A stretch of DNA of 64,000 nucleotides from DATEOR01 sp035296905. GTDB taxonomy: Bacteria > Actinomycetota > Thermoleophilia > Gaiellales > Gaiellaceae. Every line of letters begins with the position of its first letter. Position 1 is the stretch's first letter. The stretch lies in NCBI GenBank assembly GCA_035296905.1, contig DATHAA010000007.1, positions 35,368 to 99,367 of the forward strand, read 5' to 3'. The notes under the pieces were generated by a model. That model was not told the origin of the DNA and made no database searches. It saw only the letters and a program-made list of their open reading frames with translations. Of this stretch, positions 8,770 to 16,390 are shown piece after piece. The position numbers and the translations under genes were made by a program.

Positions 8770-8895
8770 CCGCTGCATTCGATGAGCCCGACCCTGTAGG
8801 GATCGGGGGAAGCGCGTGGCCGCGAATTCATCCGCGCTCGATGAGCTCGACCCGGTAGCCGCCTGGAAACGCGAACTTGTCGAGTGCAGCACGGT
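8770..8895 (-). repeat. VOC-tail repeat array B (units I-III)
   Basis: Minus strand: a unit I copy at 8770-8829, readable as DPYRVGLIECSG after an extra base in a C-run, then a unit III copy at 8830-8892 reading FAFPGGYRVELIERG, each ending in a stop. Unit II is missing compared with arrays A and C. Confidence 0.75.
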
Positions 8896-8949
8896 TAGCC
8901 GCTCCCCTGCGGTCACGCCTGCTCGCGGCCGCATCGACCTCCCAACGGG

Positions 8950-9040
8950 CTTGGCACCTCCGCAGGGCTACGTCTACCACTGCCACATCGTCGAGCACGA
9001 GGACGACGAGATGATGCGACCCTTCCGCGTCGTGAGCTGA
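8950..9040 (+). pseudogene. C-terminal fragment of a multicopper oxidase
   Basis: The last codons read GYVYHCHIVEHEDDEMMRPF and then RVVS before a stop. HCHxxxHxxxxM is the type 1/type 3 copper ligand block that ends CotA/bilirubin-oxidase-like multicopper oxidases. No upstream cupredoxin domains are present: the sequence before about 8950 is repeat array B. It is therefore a truncated remnant. Confidence 0.7.
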
Positions 9041-9109
9041 GACGGCGGGTAAGGCGGCAGCGCGAAGAGCCGGGCGCCACACCGCCGAGCTCATCGAGCA
9101 CCGAGGCGC

Positions 9110-9584
9110 TCAACCCGCTCTCGAGCGGCCTTCGGCTCCCACCGATTCGTGGTCGATTTGCTCGAGTCGGCTGAGCCGAGCGTCGACAGCCCCGAGCAGC
9201 GCGATGATCTCGTCCTCCTTCGACTCGAGCGCGTGCTCCTCCACTTCCACTTCCTGGAGGATCAGAATTGAGGCGACGACTGCGGTGACGACCGCGAAAA
9301 GGGCAGCACCCGAGAACATGAGTAGGAATCCGACTCCTCGGCCGGCAGCAGAATTGGGGGGCGAAATCCCCGTAGCCGATGGTCGTGACCGTCGCCCCCG
9401 CCCAGCAGATGCCGCTGAACGGCGAGTCGAATTCCTCTGGTTCCACGAGCCACACCGCAAGCCCTGCGCTCGAGACGAGGGCCGCCGTGACCGCGGCCGC
9501 ACCCCACAGCGCCTTCTGCGCCATCAGCCGGGGAAAAAAAGAGAAAATGAGTGCCATGCGTGTCGGACTCCACTTCGATTCCAT
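9110..9584 (-). pseudogene. Two-transmembrane K+ channel, frameshifted in a C6 run
   Basis: From the ATG at 9584 the frame gives helix 1 (ALWGAAAVTAALVSSAGLAV), a pore helix and the selectivity filter TVTTIGYGD. It then breaks at the run of six C near 9357. In the -1 frame the protein continues into the inner helix (GFLLMFSGAALFAVVTAVVA) and a coiled-coil tail ending at 9110. Removing one C restores one protein of about 158 residues of the Ion_trans_2 type. It could be a sequencing error, a phase-variable tract or a young pseudogene. It lies close to trkH/trkA, also K+ transport genes. Confidence 0.75.
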
Positions 9585-9707
9585 CGACTCACTCGCATCT
9601 TGGAATCCGAGAGCGCCCCGATTCCCTGTGCGGATTAGTACATCTCCGGAGGGCATGCGAGATCAGCTCACGTAACCGGCCCGAACATGCCGGCGGCGGG
9701 CCGAATC

Positions 9708-9893
9708 AACCGGACTCGATCAGCTCGACCCTGTAGCCGTCCGGGAAGCGCGTGCGCGCAAATTCATCCGCGCTCAATGAGCTCGACCCTGTAGCTGTCT
9801 AGGAGGCGTACGTTTATAAGTTGATGTCTCAGGCGCCGGGCTCCTCGATCAGTTCAACCCGATAGCCGTCTGGTAAGAAAAGGTTGTCGAGCC
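9708..9893 (-). repeat. VOC-tail repeat array C (units I-II-III)
   Basis: Same order as array A. Minus-strand products are FARTRFPDGYRVELIESG (unit I, 9708-9766), NVRLLDSYRVELIERG (unit II, 9767-9825) and NLFLPDGYRVELIEEPGA (unit III, 9829-9893). The stop of one unit overlaps the first codons of the next (GGATGAATTT junction between II and I). It sits between the K+ channel and the promoter of the cyclase fusion gene; nothing else is recognised in 9585-9948. Confidence 0.8.
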
Positions 9894-9948
9894 CACAAGT
9901 GGCCCGGCGCGATCGCTGACAGCTCTGGAATCAGAGACTCCCGCGTCG

Positions 9949-9954
9949 TACGCT
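9949..9954 (+). promoter_or_regulatory. -10 element for the cyclase fusion gene, leaderless type
   Basis: TACGCT lies seven bases before the TTG at 9962, with no Shine-Dalgarno sequence. This supports the TTG as the real start. Confidence 0.45.
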
Positions 9955-9961
9955 TGGCATC

Positions 9962-11404
9962 TTGCCTGGCGATGCGGCCCAGACCTCCGTCCATCGGACG
10001 GAACCACTGGACGACTCCGACATAAGGACGTTCCTGATCGCCGACGTCCGTGGGTACACGCGGTTCACCCAGGAACGAGGAGACGAGGCGGCGGGCGCCC
10101 TCGCCGGGCAGTTCGCCGACCTAGCGCGCGGCGTCGTCGCCGATCACGACGGCCATGTGCTCGAGTTCCGGGGTGACGAAGCGCTTTGCGTCTTCCGCTC
10201 GGCCCGCCGGGCCCTGCGGGCCGCGGTCGGCCTCCAGGTGCGCTTCCGCGCTCCGGCGGGCGACGGGTCCACGTTTCCCCTCGGGATCGGCATCGGGCTC
10301 GCGGCGGGTGAGGCTGTGCCGATCGAAGGCGGATTCAGAGGGGCCTCTCTCAACCTGGCCGCACGACTCTGCGCGCTCGCGAAGCCAGGCGAGATCCTCG
10401 CGAGCGAGACGGTCGTCGGGCTTGCCGGCCAACTCGACGGCGTCCGCATCGTGCCAAGGCGCTCTGTCCGCTTGAAGGGCATCGATCGTCCGGTCCGCTT
10501 GCTCGAGATCGCGTCAGAGACGCCGCTCCCCCCGCTTCCGGAACCGCACGCGCGACGGCGGCGTATCGATCGACGATGGCTGGTCCTCGGAGCGATAGGT
10601 GCGTTCGCAGTTTTGGCCGGTCTTCTGACGCTTGGGCTTACTCGGGCGACCGCGGACCGCGGGCTCTCGGCGCTCACGCCGAATTCGCTTGGCGTCGTCG
10701 ACCCGTCCGACGGGCGCATCACCAGCGAGATTGCACTCGAGGCTCGCCCGAGCGCGGTTGCCGAAGGCGACGGCTCGCTCTGGGTCGCGAACGCCGCTGA
10801 CAGCACCGTCACGCGCATCGACCCTAGTACGCGCGCCAGCACAACCATTCCCGTGGGCCCGGGACCGACCGCGCTGACCTTCTACGAAGGGGCAGTCTGG
10901 GTCGCCAACAACCAGGGAAGAACGGTTTCGCGCGTCGATGCAGCGACGAACAAGGTCGTCCAGGAGATCACCGTCGGGAACGGGCCACGAGCGATCGCCG
11001 GCGGCGCAGGTCGCGTCTGGGTTGCGAACGGAGTCGACGGCACGGTTTCGAGCATCGACCCCCAGAGCGGCAACACGACGAAGCCGATCACGGTCGGGGC
11101 GGATCCGAGCGGTCTCGCCGTGCTCGGTGGCAGCCTCTGGGTGGCGAGCGAGGCGACCGGGACGGTTGTTCGGCTGAACCCTTCGGGGGACATCGTCGAA
11201 CCAGTCGCAGTCGGAAATGCGCCGAGCGCAATCGCGACCGACGGAGAGGGTCTTTGGGTCGCGAACGCTCAGGACGCGACCGTGTCCAGAATCAATCCGA
11301 GTCGCGGCAGTGTCACCGACGTCGTGCGGGAGGAAAGAATCCCCGGGCACTTGCCTTCGGGGAAGGCGCGCTGTGGGTGGCGAACGTCGACGACGGCACT
11401 CTGA
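9962..11404 (+). CDS. Class III nucleotide cyclase - transmembrane - beta-propeller protein (N-terminal part of a frameshifted fusion gene)
   Basis: The cytosolic cyclase domain comes first (about residues 20-180): ADVRGYTRF carries metal Asp 1, FRGDEAL carries metal Asp 2, and LNLAARL carries the transition-state Asn and Arg. The position that is Lys in adenylyl cyclases is Glu here (EFRGD), as in guanylyl cyclases, and the second specificity position is not the usual Asp, so the substrate is uncertain. One membrane helix follows (about 200-222, LVLGAIGAFAVLAGLLTLGL), then at least five extracytoplasmic blades of the form GSLWVANAxDxTVxRIDP. The homologous frame breaks near 11335 in blade 6; the last 20 or so residues here are out-of-frame. 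The blade and a solute-binding domain continue in the next entry. Confidence 0.85.
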   Translation: MPGDAAQTSVHRTEPLDDSDIRTFLIADVRGYTRFTQERGDEAAGALAGQFADLARGVVADHDGHVLEFRGDEALCVFRSARRALRAAVGLQVRFRAPAGDGSTFPLGIGIGLAAGEAVPIEGGFRGASLNLAARLCALAKPGEILASETVVGLAGQLDGVRIVPRRSVRLKGIDRPVRLLEIASETPLPPLPEPHARRRRIDRRWLVLGAIGAFAVLAGLLTLGLTRATADRGLSALTPNSLGVVDPSDGRITSEIALEARPSAVAEGDGSLWVANAADSTVTRIDPSTRASTTIPVGPGPTALTFYEGAVWVANNQGRTVSRVDAATNKVVQEITVGNGPRAIAGGAGRVWVANGVDGTVSSIDPQSGNTTKPITVGADPSGLAVLGGSLWVASEATGTVVRLNPSGDIVEPVAVGNAPSAIATDGEGLWVANAQDATVSRINPSRGSVTDVVREERIPGHLPSGKARCGWRTSTTAL

Positions 11405-13077
11405 CCAAGGTCGACGTACAGAGCCGAAGAGCGGTGCAAACGATCGAGCTGACGAGCAGCCCGATCGGCATCGCCTTTGCGGACGGGTCCGTCTGGCCGA
11501 CTGCCGTGGCGACGCCGGTAAGCCATCGGGGCGGAGTCCTTCGTGTCGCGTTGAGCGGCCTTTCGGACTGCGAGTGTCTCGACCCCAAGGTCTCCTGGGA
11601 CAATGGCGCTTGGCAGCTGATGGCGAACGTCTACGACGGGCTCGTCGGCTACAAACGCGTTGCTGGCGCGCTGGGCCGGTCTCTCGTGCCGGACCTCGCG
11701 CGGACCGTCCCGACCCCCACCGACGGGGGAAAGACGTACTCGTTCCAGCTGCGGCCAGGGGTTCGCTTCTCGAACGGCCGGGTCGTCCGGGCGAGCGACG
11801 TCCTGTACTCCTTCGAACGCCTCTACACGGCTGGATACCGCTACAACCAGATCCCCTACTACGGGGGGATCGTCGGCGCGGAAGCGTGTGCGGGGGATCC
11901 GAGCTCGTGCGATCTCTCGGGCGGAATCGAGGCGGACGACACGACGGGCACCGTGACCATCCACCTGACCCAGCCGGATGGTGATTTCCTCTACAAGTTG
12001 GCCCTGCCGTTTGCCGCAATCGTTTCGGCGGAGAGCCCGCCTGCGAAGGACTCCGGACTCAACGTCGCCGGCACCGGACCGTACAAGCTGGCCCAGTACG
12101 ACGGGAACGGCGTTCGGCTCGTCCGCAACCCCCACTTCCAGCCGTGGTCGCTCCAAGCTCAGCCGGCCGGTTATCCGGACGAGATCACGGCGATCCTTGG
12201 TCTATCCCCCGACGAGCAGCTCTCGGCCGTCATGAACGGCAAGGCCGATTACACGAGCGAGCTTCCACCCGAACGGATCGCCGATCTTTCGACCCGCTAT
12301 CCCGGGCAATTCCACAGCGATTCGATGACCGGCGTCTATTTCGTCTCACTGAACTCGGCCGAGGCGCCCTTCGACGACGTTCGCGCTCGTCAGGCACTGA
12401 ACTATGCGGTCGATCGGCGCCGCGTCGTGGAGCTCATGGGCGGCCCTGCGATGTCCCAGATCACCTGTCAGTTCCTGCCGCCGAACTTCCCGGGCTACGA
12501 GCCGCATTGCCCCTACACGTTCGATCCAAATCCGGCCGGAACGTGGACGGCGCCCGACATCGCCCGGGCACGCCGACTCGTCTCCGCGTCCGGCACGAAG
12601 GGGATGCGAGTGGAGATGTTCGTGAAGCAGGACTGGGCAAAGGTCGGTCGGTACCTTGCGAGCGTGCTCGACGAAATCGGCTACGACGGCTCGTTGACGG
12701 TTTTCACGGACGACGAGAGGTACTTCGACGCCATCTACGCGAAGCATCGCTATCAGGCGGCGATGAGCGGCTGGGTCGGGGACACGGGTCCGGCCAACTT
12801 CCTGCAGGTGAACTTCGGCTGCCCCGCCGCGGAGAACACCTCCAAATTCTGCGATCCGAGGATCAGCGCTCTGATAGACCGGGCGGTGGACGCGCAGAGC
12901 GCGGAGAACGCCGTCAGTCTCGCCCCCTGGGCCGAGGCGGATCGTGCGCTCACCACCGTGGCGCCCGTCGTCCCGCTCTTCAACCCGCGCCGGACGGTTC
13001 TCCTCTCGACGCGAACCGGTAATTTCCAGTCACACCCCGAGTACGGAGCGCTCCTGGATCAGTTGTGGGTCCGCTGA
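11326..13077 (+). CDS. Beta-propeller end plus family 5 solute-binding domain (C-terminal part of the same fusion gene)
   Basis: The frame opens upstream (from 11254), but homology starts near 11333 with NPRALAFGEGALWVANV, directly completing the propeller blade cut off in the previous entry, so this is the rest of one gene after a one-base frame change. From about 11540 it is an extracytoplasmic SBP_bac_5 domain (GGVLRVALSG, then DGGKTYSFQLRPGVRFSNG and GTGPYKLAQYDGNG, ending at 13077), the fold that binds oligopeptides, nickel or sugars for DppBC-type importers. No signal peptide or own start codon fits. Joined, the protein would be about 1035 residues: inside cyclase, outside sensor. Confidence 0.8.
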   Translation, partial: AGGKNPRALAFGEGALWVANVDDGTLTKVDVQSRRAVQTIELTSSPIGIAFADGSVWPTAVATPVSHRGGVLRVALSGLSDCECLDPKVSWDNGAWQLMANVYDGLVGYKRVAGALGRSLVPDLARTVPTPTDGGKTYSFQLRPGVRFSNGRVVRASDVLYSFERLYTAGYRYNQIPYYGGIVGAEACAGDPSSCDLSGGIEADDTTGTVTIHLTQPDGDFLYKLALPFAAIVSAESPPAKDSGLNVAGTGPYKLAQYDGNGVRLVRNPHFQPWSLQAQPAGYPDEITAILGLSPDEQLSAVMNGKADYTSELPPERIADLSTRYPGQFHSDSMTGVYFVSLNSAEAPFDDVRARQALNYAVDRRRVVELMGGPAMSQITCQFLPPNFPGYEPHCPYTFDPNPAGTWTAPDIARARRLVSASGTKGMRVEMFVKQDWAKVGRYLASVLDEIGYDGSLTVFTDDERYFDAIYAKHRYQAAMSGWVGDTGPANFLQVNFGCPAAENTSKFCDPRISALIDRAVDAQSAENAVSLAPWAEADRALTTVAPVVPLFNPRRTVLLSTRTGNFQSHPEYGALLDQLWVR

Positions 13078-13137
13078 GCCGGCAGCCCGCCGCGAAGACG
13101 ACTCGGGGCGGCGCGGCTCGGCTGGCGCCTTCGATCA

Positions 13138-13200
13138 GCCGCGCTCGATTAATTCAATCCTGTAGCGGTCTAGGAAGCGTACGGTGGTAAGTTGATGATT
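13138..13200 (-). repeat. VOC-tail repeat D (single unit II)
   Basis: Minus strand reads TTVRFLDRYRIELIERG then stop, a unit II copy. It directly follows the stop codon of the DivIVA-like gene. The junction GGCGCCTGA plus ATCAACTTA is shared with the III-II junction of array C. Confidence 0.75.
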
Positions 13201-13856
13201 CAGGCGCCCTCGCCCTCGGCGGCCCCGTCGACCACCTCGGACTGTAGGTTCGCGTCCGTGGCCTGCTCAGGGGCCACGGCGGACGGGAACCGCACATCCG
13301 CCGCGCTCGCGACTTCCTCGACCCGCGTCGTGATTTCACGGATGTCGGCGAGGAGGCGACCGCGCTCTTCCTGAATCATGTCTGCATCGGCGCGAAGCTC
13401 ATGCACCCGTGCCTCAGCCTCTGCACGCGACGCGGTGACCTCCGCCTGGCAGCGCTCGCGCTCTTTCGCAGCTTCCGCCCGCGCCTGCGCCACGGTGGCC
13501 TCCGCCTCCCCCTGTGAGCGGGCGAGGATGTCTTCCGCCGCGGTCTTCGCTTTGGCGACGATCTCCTCTGCCTCCTCGTTCGCGCGGGCGATTGTTCCTT
13601 CTGCGTCATGGCGCGCCGCGGTCGTGATCTCTTCGGCCGTCAACCCCGCCTGTTCGAGGAGGGCTCTTGTCTGCTCGCCCACCTGTTCAAGCGCGCGCTT
13701 CACCGCTGCCTCTGGTGAGCGCCTCAGCTCGAGCTCAGCGACGACCTGCTCGACGCGGTTCGCGTAGGCATCGACGGCGGCGCGGTCGTAGCCGCGAACC
13801 GACACGGGGAAGGTGGCCTTTCCGATTTCCTCGGCCGGGTCTCGCCACTCCGTCAT
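13200..13856 (-). CDS. DivIVA-like coiled-coil protein, copy 1
   Basis: 218 residues. The N-terminus has a DivIVA-type segment (FPVSVRGYDRAAVDAYANRV, about 14-33) followed by RSPEAAVKRALEQ. Then comes a long Ala/Glu-rich coiled coil (about 45-185) and a disordered acidic tail. DivIVA proteins bind curved membrane and scaffold cell-wall or division proteins; here the role is inferred only from the motif and the coil. The ATG at 13856 is chosen because AGAGGAG lies just upstream; longer in-frame starts run into the neighbour. A paralogue with the same layout is encoded immediately upstream. Convergent with the cyclase fusion gene. Confidence 0.8.
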   Translation of the reverse strand: MTEWRDPAEEIGKATFPVSVRGYDRAAVDAYANRVEQVVAELELRRSPEAAVKRALEQVGEQTRALLEQAGLTAEEITTAARHDAEGTIARANEEAEEIVAKAKTAAEDILARSQGEAEATVAQARAEAAKERERCQAEVTASRAEAEARVHELRADADMIQEERGRLLADIREITTRVEEVASAADVRFPSAVAPEQATDANLQSEVVDGAAEGEGA

Positions 13857-13941
13857 CTTCTCCTCTGGAATGGAGGACGCAGTCGGCTCGCTCGCGGGCT
13901 CAGAGGGCTGGTCGCTCGGCACTGCTCGAGTATGCCTCGCA

Positions 13942-14580
13942 CTAATGAAATTTGTCGCTGCGTGTTGTGTTCGCATCACGCTCCTCGCCATCTTCGTCGA
14001 CGAAGTGCGCAACGGTTTCGTCCAGTCGCGTGGCGATGGCGCGAATGCCCGCGAGTACGTCACGGCGCTGGCCCCAGATCACATTCGTATCGATGCGAAG
14101 TGCCCGCAGCCGTGCCTCTGCTTCTTTGCGCATGACCTCGATCTCGTGCTCGGCGTGCGCGAGTCGGCGTGCTGCCTCCGTCACTGCGTCTGCCAGGATC
14201 CGCTCGGCCTCAGCTCCTGCCCTTGCGCAATGTTCGTCGGCCTCGACCTTTGCCCGCTCCGCTTCATCGCCGGCAGTGACGACGAGATCGACCGCTTTCG
14301 CCCCGGCCGCCGAGGTGATCTGCTTCGCCTCTCGCCCGGCCGCAGCAACGAGCTCGGCCGCCGCCTCCCGGGCGTCTCGCAAGATGTCGCTTCGCTGTTC
14401 CTCCGCCCGCTCGAAGGCGCGCTCGAGCACAGTCTCTGGCGAACGCGTCGCCTCGAGCTCGGCGATGAGGCGGTTCACGCGGGTGACGTAGACATCGACC
14501 GCCCGGCGCTCGTAGCCGCGACCGACAGTCGGGAAGGCGACCGTCCGGAGGTCTTGGGGGACGCGCGGCGGTTCCCTCAC
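13942..14580 (-). CDS. DivIVA-like coiled-coil protein, copy 2
   Basis: 212 residues from a GTG at 14580. It has the same plan as copy 1: FPTVGRGYERRAVDVYVTRV (about 16-35), then RSPETVLERAFERAEEQ, a long heptad-rich helix with many Ala, Glu and Arg, and a short acidic tail. The two proteins align through the N-terminal segment, so they arose by tandem duplication and may form mixed coils. It lies 85 bases upstream of copy 1 on the same strand, probably in one transcript. No membrane segment. Confidence 0.8.
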   Translation of the reverse strand: MREPPRVPQDLRTVAFPTVGRGYERRAVDVYVTRVNRLIAELEATRSPETVLERAFERAEEQRSDILRDAREAAAELVAAAGREAKQITSAAGAKAVDLVVTAGDEAERAKVEADEHCARAGAEAERILADAVTEAARRLAHAEHEIEVMRKEAEARLRALRIDTNVIWGQRRDVLAGIRAIATRLDETVAHFVDEDGEERDANTTRSDKFH

Positions 14581-14904
14581 GCTTGCCCCCTATTCTCGCG
14601 CGGGCAGGTCTGGGGCCTCCGAGTCGCGACCATCAGCCGCACGCGGGAACCCTACCCGCCGACTGGCCGGCACGTGGGAAGCCTAATCCCAGCGGCTCGA
14701 GCAGGCGGGAAACACGCTTTGGTGGCCCAGGCGCATCCTCAGACGAGCGGCCGTTCGTAGCCGCCTGCGACCTCCGCGACGAGTAGCCAAACGACGCTCT
14801 TCCTCACCCCGAAAAGGGAAATCCTCGTCTCACCCTTTCGCTGCAATCAAGCCCTCTCGGCCCTGAGGAGCGGTCGCAAGGATCGCCTCAATTTCACGCG
14901 TCGC
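14581..14904. other. Gene-free stretch upstream of the DivIVA pair
   Basis: No coding region on either strand shows a recognisable domain, and the open frames are short. It should hold the promoter of the DivIVA pair: a weak TAGGGG hexamer lies six bases before the GTG at 14580. Confidence 0.5.
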
Positions 14905-14962
14905 GCTGGTCAATCAGTTCAACCCGATAAGCCGTCCGGGAAGTCGCGTGCACGCAAAATTC
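14905..14962 (-). repeat. VOC-tail repeat E (unit I next to intact gloA)
   Basis: Minus strand encodes DFPDG, then after one extra base YRVELID: a unit I copy. It follows the stop codon of the intact VOC gene (14961), whose own end, DPDGYRVELVERG, has the same sequence. The junction (GGGGATGAATTTT) matches the II-I junctions of arrays A and C. Confidence 0.75.
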
Positions 14963-15341
14963 ATCCCCGCTCAACAAGTTCAACACGGTAGCCGTCCGGG
15001 TCGCGGACAAAACAGATGCGCGAGCCGCCCTCACGAACTGTGTACGGAGGCCGCTCCGGCGCGATGCCCTTCTTTTCCAACTGGCCGAGTGCTTCGTCGA
15101 GGTCGTCGACCGTCACGGCTATGTGTCCGTAGCCGGTGCCAATTTCGTATCCGGCCTCGGGTGTCTCAAAGTTGTACGTAAGCTCGAGCTCTGGGCCGTC
15201 CCGGCCCGGGACGCCGAGAAAATAGTTGACGGCTTCGTCGCGGATCGGGAGCTCGCGCCGTTTCTGGAAGCCGAGTGCCTCGTAAAAGGCGATCGACGCG
15301 TCCGGGTCAGTGACGCGGTAGCAGGTGTGGATCAGCTCCAC
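14961..15341 (-). CDS. Glyoxalase I / VOC family protein (lactoylglutathione lyase-like)
   Basis: 126 residues from a GTG at 15341 with TACGCT six bases upstream. It starts MELIHTCYRVTDPDASIAFY with the first metal-ligand His (residue 5), includes ELELTYNFETPEAGYEIGTG with the Glu ligand and GHIAVTVDD with the second His, and ends DPDGYRVELVERG with the last Glu. It matches single-domain glyoxalase I, which converts the methylglyoxal-thiol adduct. Actinobacteria usually lack glutathione, so the thiol is probably another one. Its 3' end is the closest intact relative of the repeat units spread through 5.2-15 kb. Confidence 0.9.
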   Translation of the reverse strand: MELIHTCYRVTDPDASIAFYEALGFQKRRELPIRDEAVNYFLGVPGRDGPELELTYNFETPEAGYEIGTGYGHIAVTVDDLDEALGQLEKKGIAPERPPYTVREGGSRICFVRDPDGYRVELVERG

Positions 15342-15347
15342 GTGCCG

Positions 15348-15353
15348 AGCGTA
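15348..15353 (-). promoter_or_regulatory. -10 element for the VOC gene, leaderless type
   Basis: Minus-strand TACGCT is followed by six bases and the GTG start at 15341. Confidence 0.45.
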
Positions 15354-15539
15354 CTACGAACGACTCCTGACGCGAGAAGAATTGGCGGCTCCCAACGTAG
15401 CGTCACCGGCTCTCGCCCTCTTCGCAAGAACAGCGAGCGCCTACACGGTAAGGAAGGGCTCGACGGTGCGAGTCCGTCAGAGGGCTTGCCGAACCCGCCG
15501 CAGATGGCGGGTGCGGGCGCTCCTCCTCAGCGGTGCTCA

Positions 15540-15740
15540 GCCAACCTTCCTACGTGTCGAGCTCGGTGGCGGGCACGGTGAGACGTCGACCGTATCCGAG
15601 GAGGCGCTCTGGTGGCCGCCAGGCAAGATCGTTGGCCACTACCTGAGCCCCTTCCTCGCCAGCCTCGGCATCGCCGAGGTTCATGATGAGGACGAGGACG
15701 TCCTCCGCGTCGAGATCGATGCGGCCACTGCGCATGAGCG
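15540..15740 (+). pseudogene. C-terminal fragment of an FAD/NAD-dependent oxidoreductase
   Basis: The + strand frame reads FLRVELGGGHGETSTVSEEA and LWWPPGKIVGHYLSPFLASL. This resembles the C-terminal tail of actinobacterial FAD-dependent oxidoreductases of the NDH-2/sulfide:quinone reductase type, where WWPPxKixGxyLaPyL is common. No FAD- or NAD-binding Rossmann domains precede it, so it is a remnant. The rest of 15354-15836 shows no gene. The family call is from memory of such tails. Confidence 0.45.
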
Positions 15741-15849
15741 CCGACTCGTAGGCGCAATCCGTACTAGCCCGAGGAGCAAGACGGCGTTTTCCCCGACGAC
15801 GCCCGTACGCGCTGGCGCCACCCTATAGACGAAGCGAAAGGAGCACACT

Positions 15850-16257
15850 GTGAAGACGGAATTCGCAGCGGAAACGCCCGTCAGCCTCGTCATGACGAGA
15901 GATTTCCTCACCGCCGAGCCGTGGGACACGCTCGGCGAAACGGCTGAAAGAATGACCCAGTCGGCCTACGGCTCGGCGCTCGTGATCGACGCAGGGCAAC
16001 TCGTTGGCATCCTTACCTCACGCGACCTCGTGCGTGCAATGGCGGGTCGGACACACTCGAGCGAGGCGCGCGTGCGCGAGTGGATGACGTCGAACCCGCG
16101 CGTTGCTCGTCCCGAGACAGCCGCCGAGGAGGCCGGACTAATCATGGTCGAACAGGGCTGCCATCACCTGCCGGTCGTGGACGAGAACGGCCGGCCACTC
16201 GGCCTCGTGGGAATGCGGGCCGTCGTCTCCGAGACATTCGAGCCGGTCCTCGATTAG
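15850..16257 (+). CDS. Stand-alone two-CBS-domain protein
   Basis: 135 residues made of two CBS motifs: the first about residues 13-65 (SLVMTRDFLTAEPWDTLGE ... GILTSRDLVRAM), the second about 75-130 (MTSNPRVARPETAAEEAG ... LVGMRAVVSE). Such pairs bind adenine nucleotides such as AMP, ATP or SAM and regulate partner proteins; no effector domain is fused. A clear ribosome-binding site, AAAGGAG, precedes the GTG start. No operon partner; it stands among gene remnants, so the target is unknown. Confidence 0.88.
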   Translation: MKTEFAAETPVSLVMTRDFLTAEPWDTLGETAERMTQSAYGSALVIDAGQLVGILTSRDLVRAMAGRTHSSEARVREWMTSNPRVARPETAAEEAGLIMVEQGCHHLPVVDENGRPLGLVGMRAVVSETFEPVLD

Positions 16258-16390
16258 ACCTCAGAGGCCACTGGCTTCGTCACCGGAGTCGGCGAAAGCA
16301 GTACGGCTCGCGACGAGCGTCAGAGCCCTATCCGGCACACGCCCGGGGTCGCCTACCGCGGCCAGAGCTGATTCATGCTGTCGAGCGGGC

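Noticed and set aside
8816..9040. A complete small protein on the + strand including repeat B and the copper motif
   Set aside because: Its first half is antisense repeat sequence; only the last 30 or so codons match a multicopper oxidase, so it is a fragment.
5258..9893. Short repeats taken as a CRISPR array, integron attC sites or REP elements
   Set aside because: Units abut without equal spacers, are not dyad-symmetric and translate to the VOC tail; no cas or integrase genes are near.
3732..13077. A working Dpp/Opp importer in the island
   Set aside because: No second permease and no ATPase are encoded, and the only solute-binding domain is fused to a cyclase.
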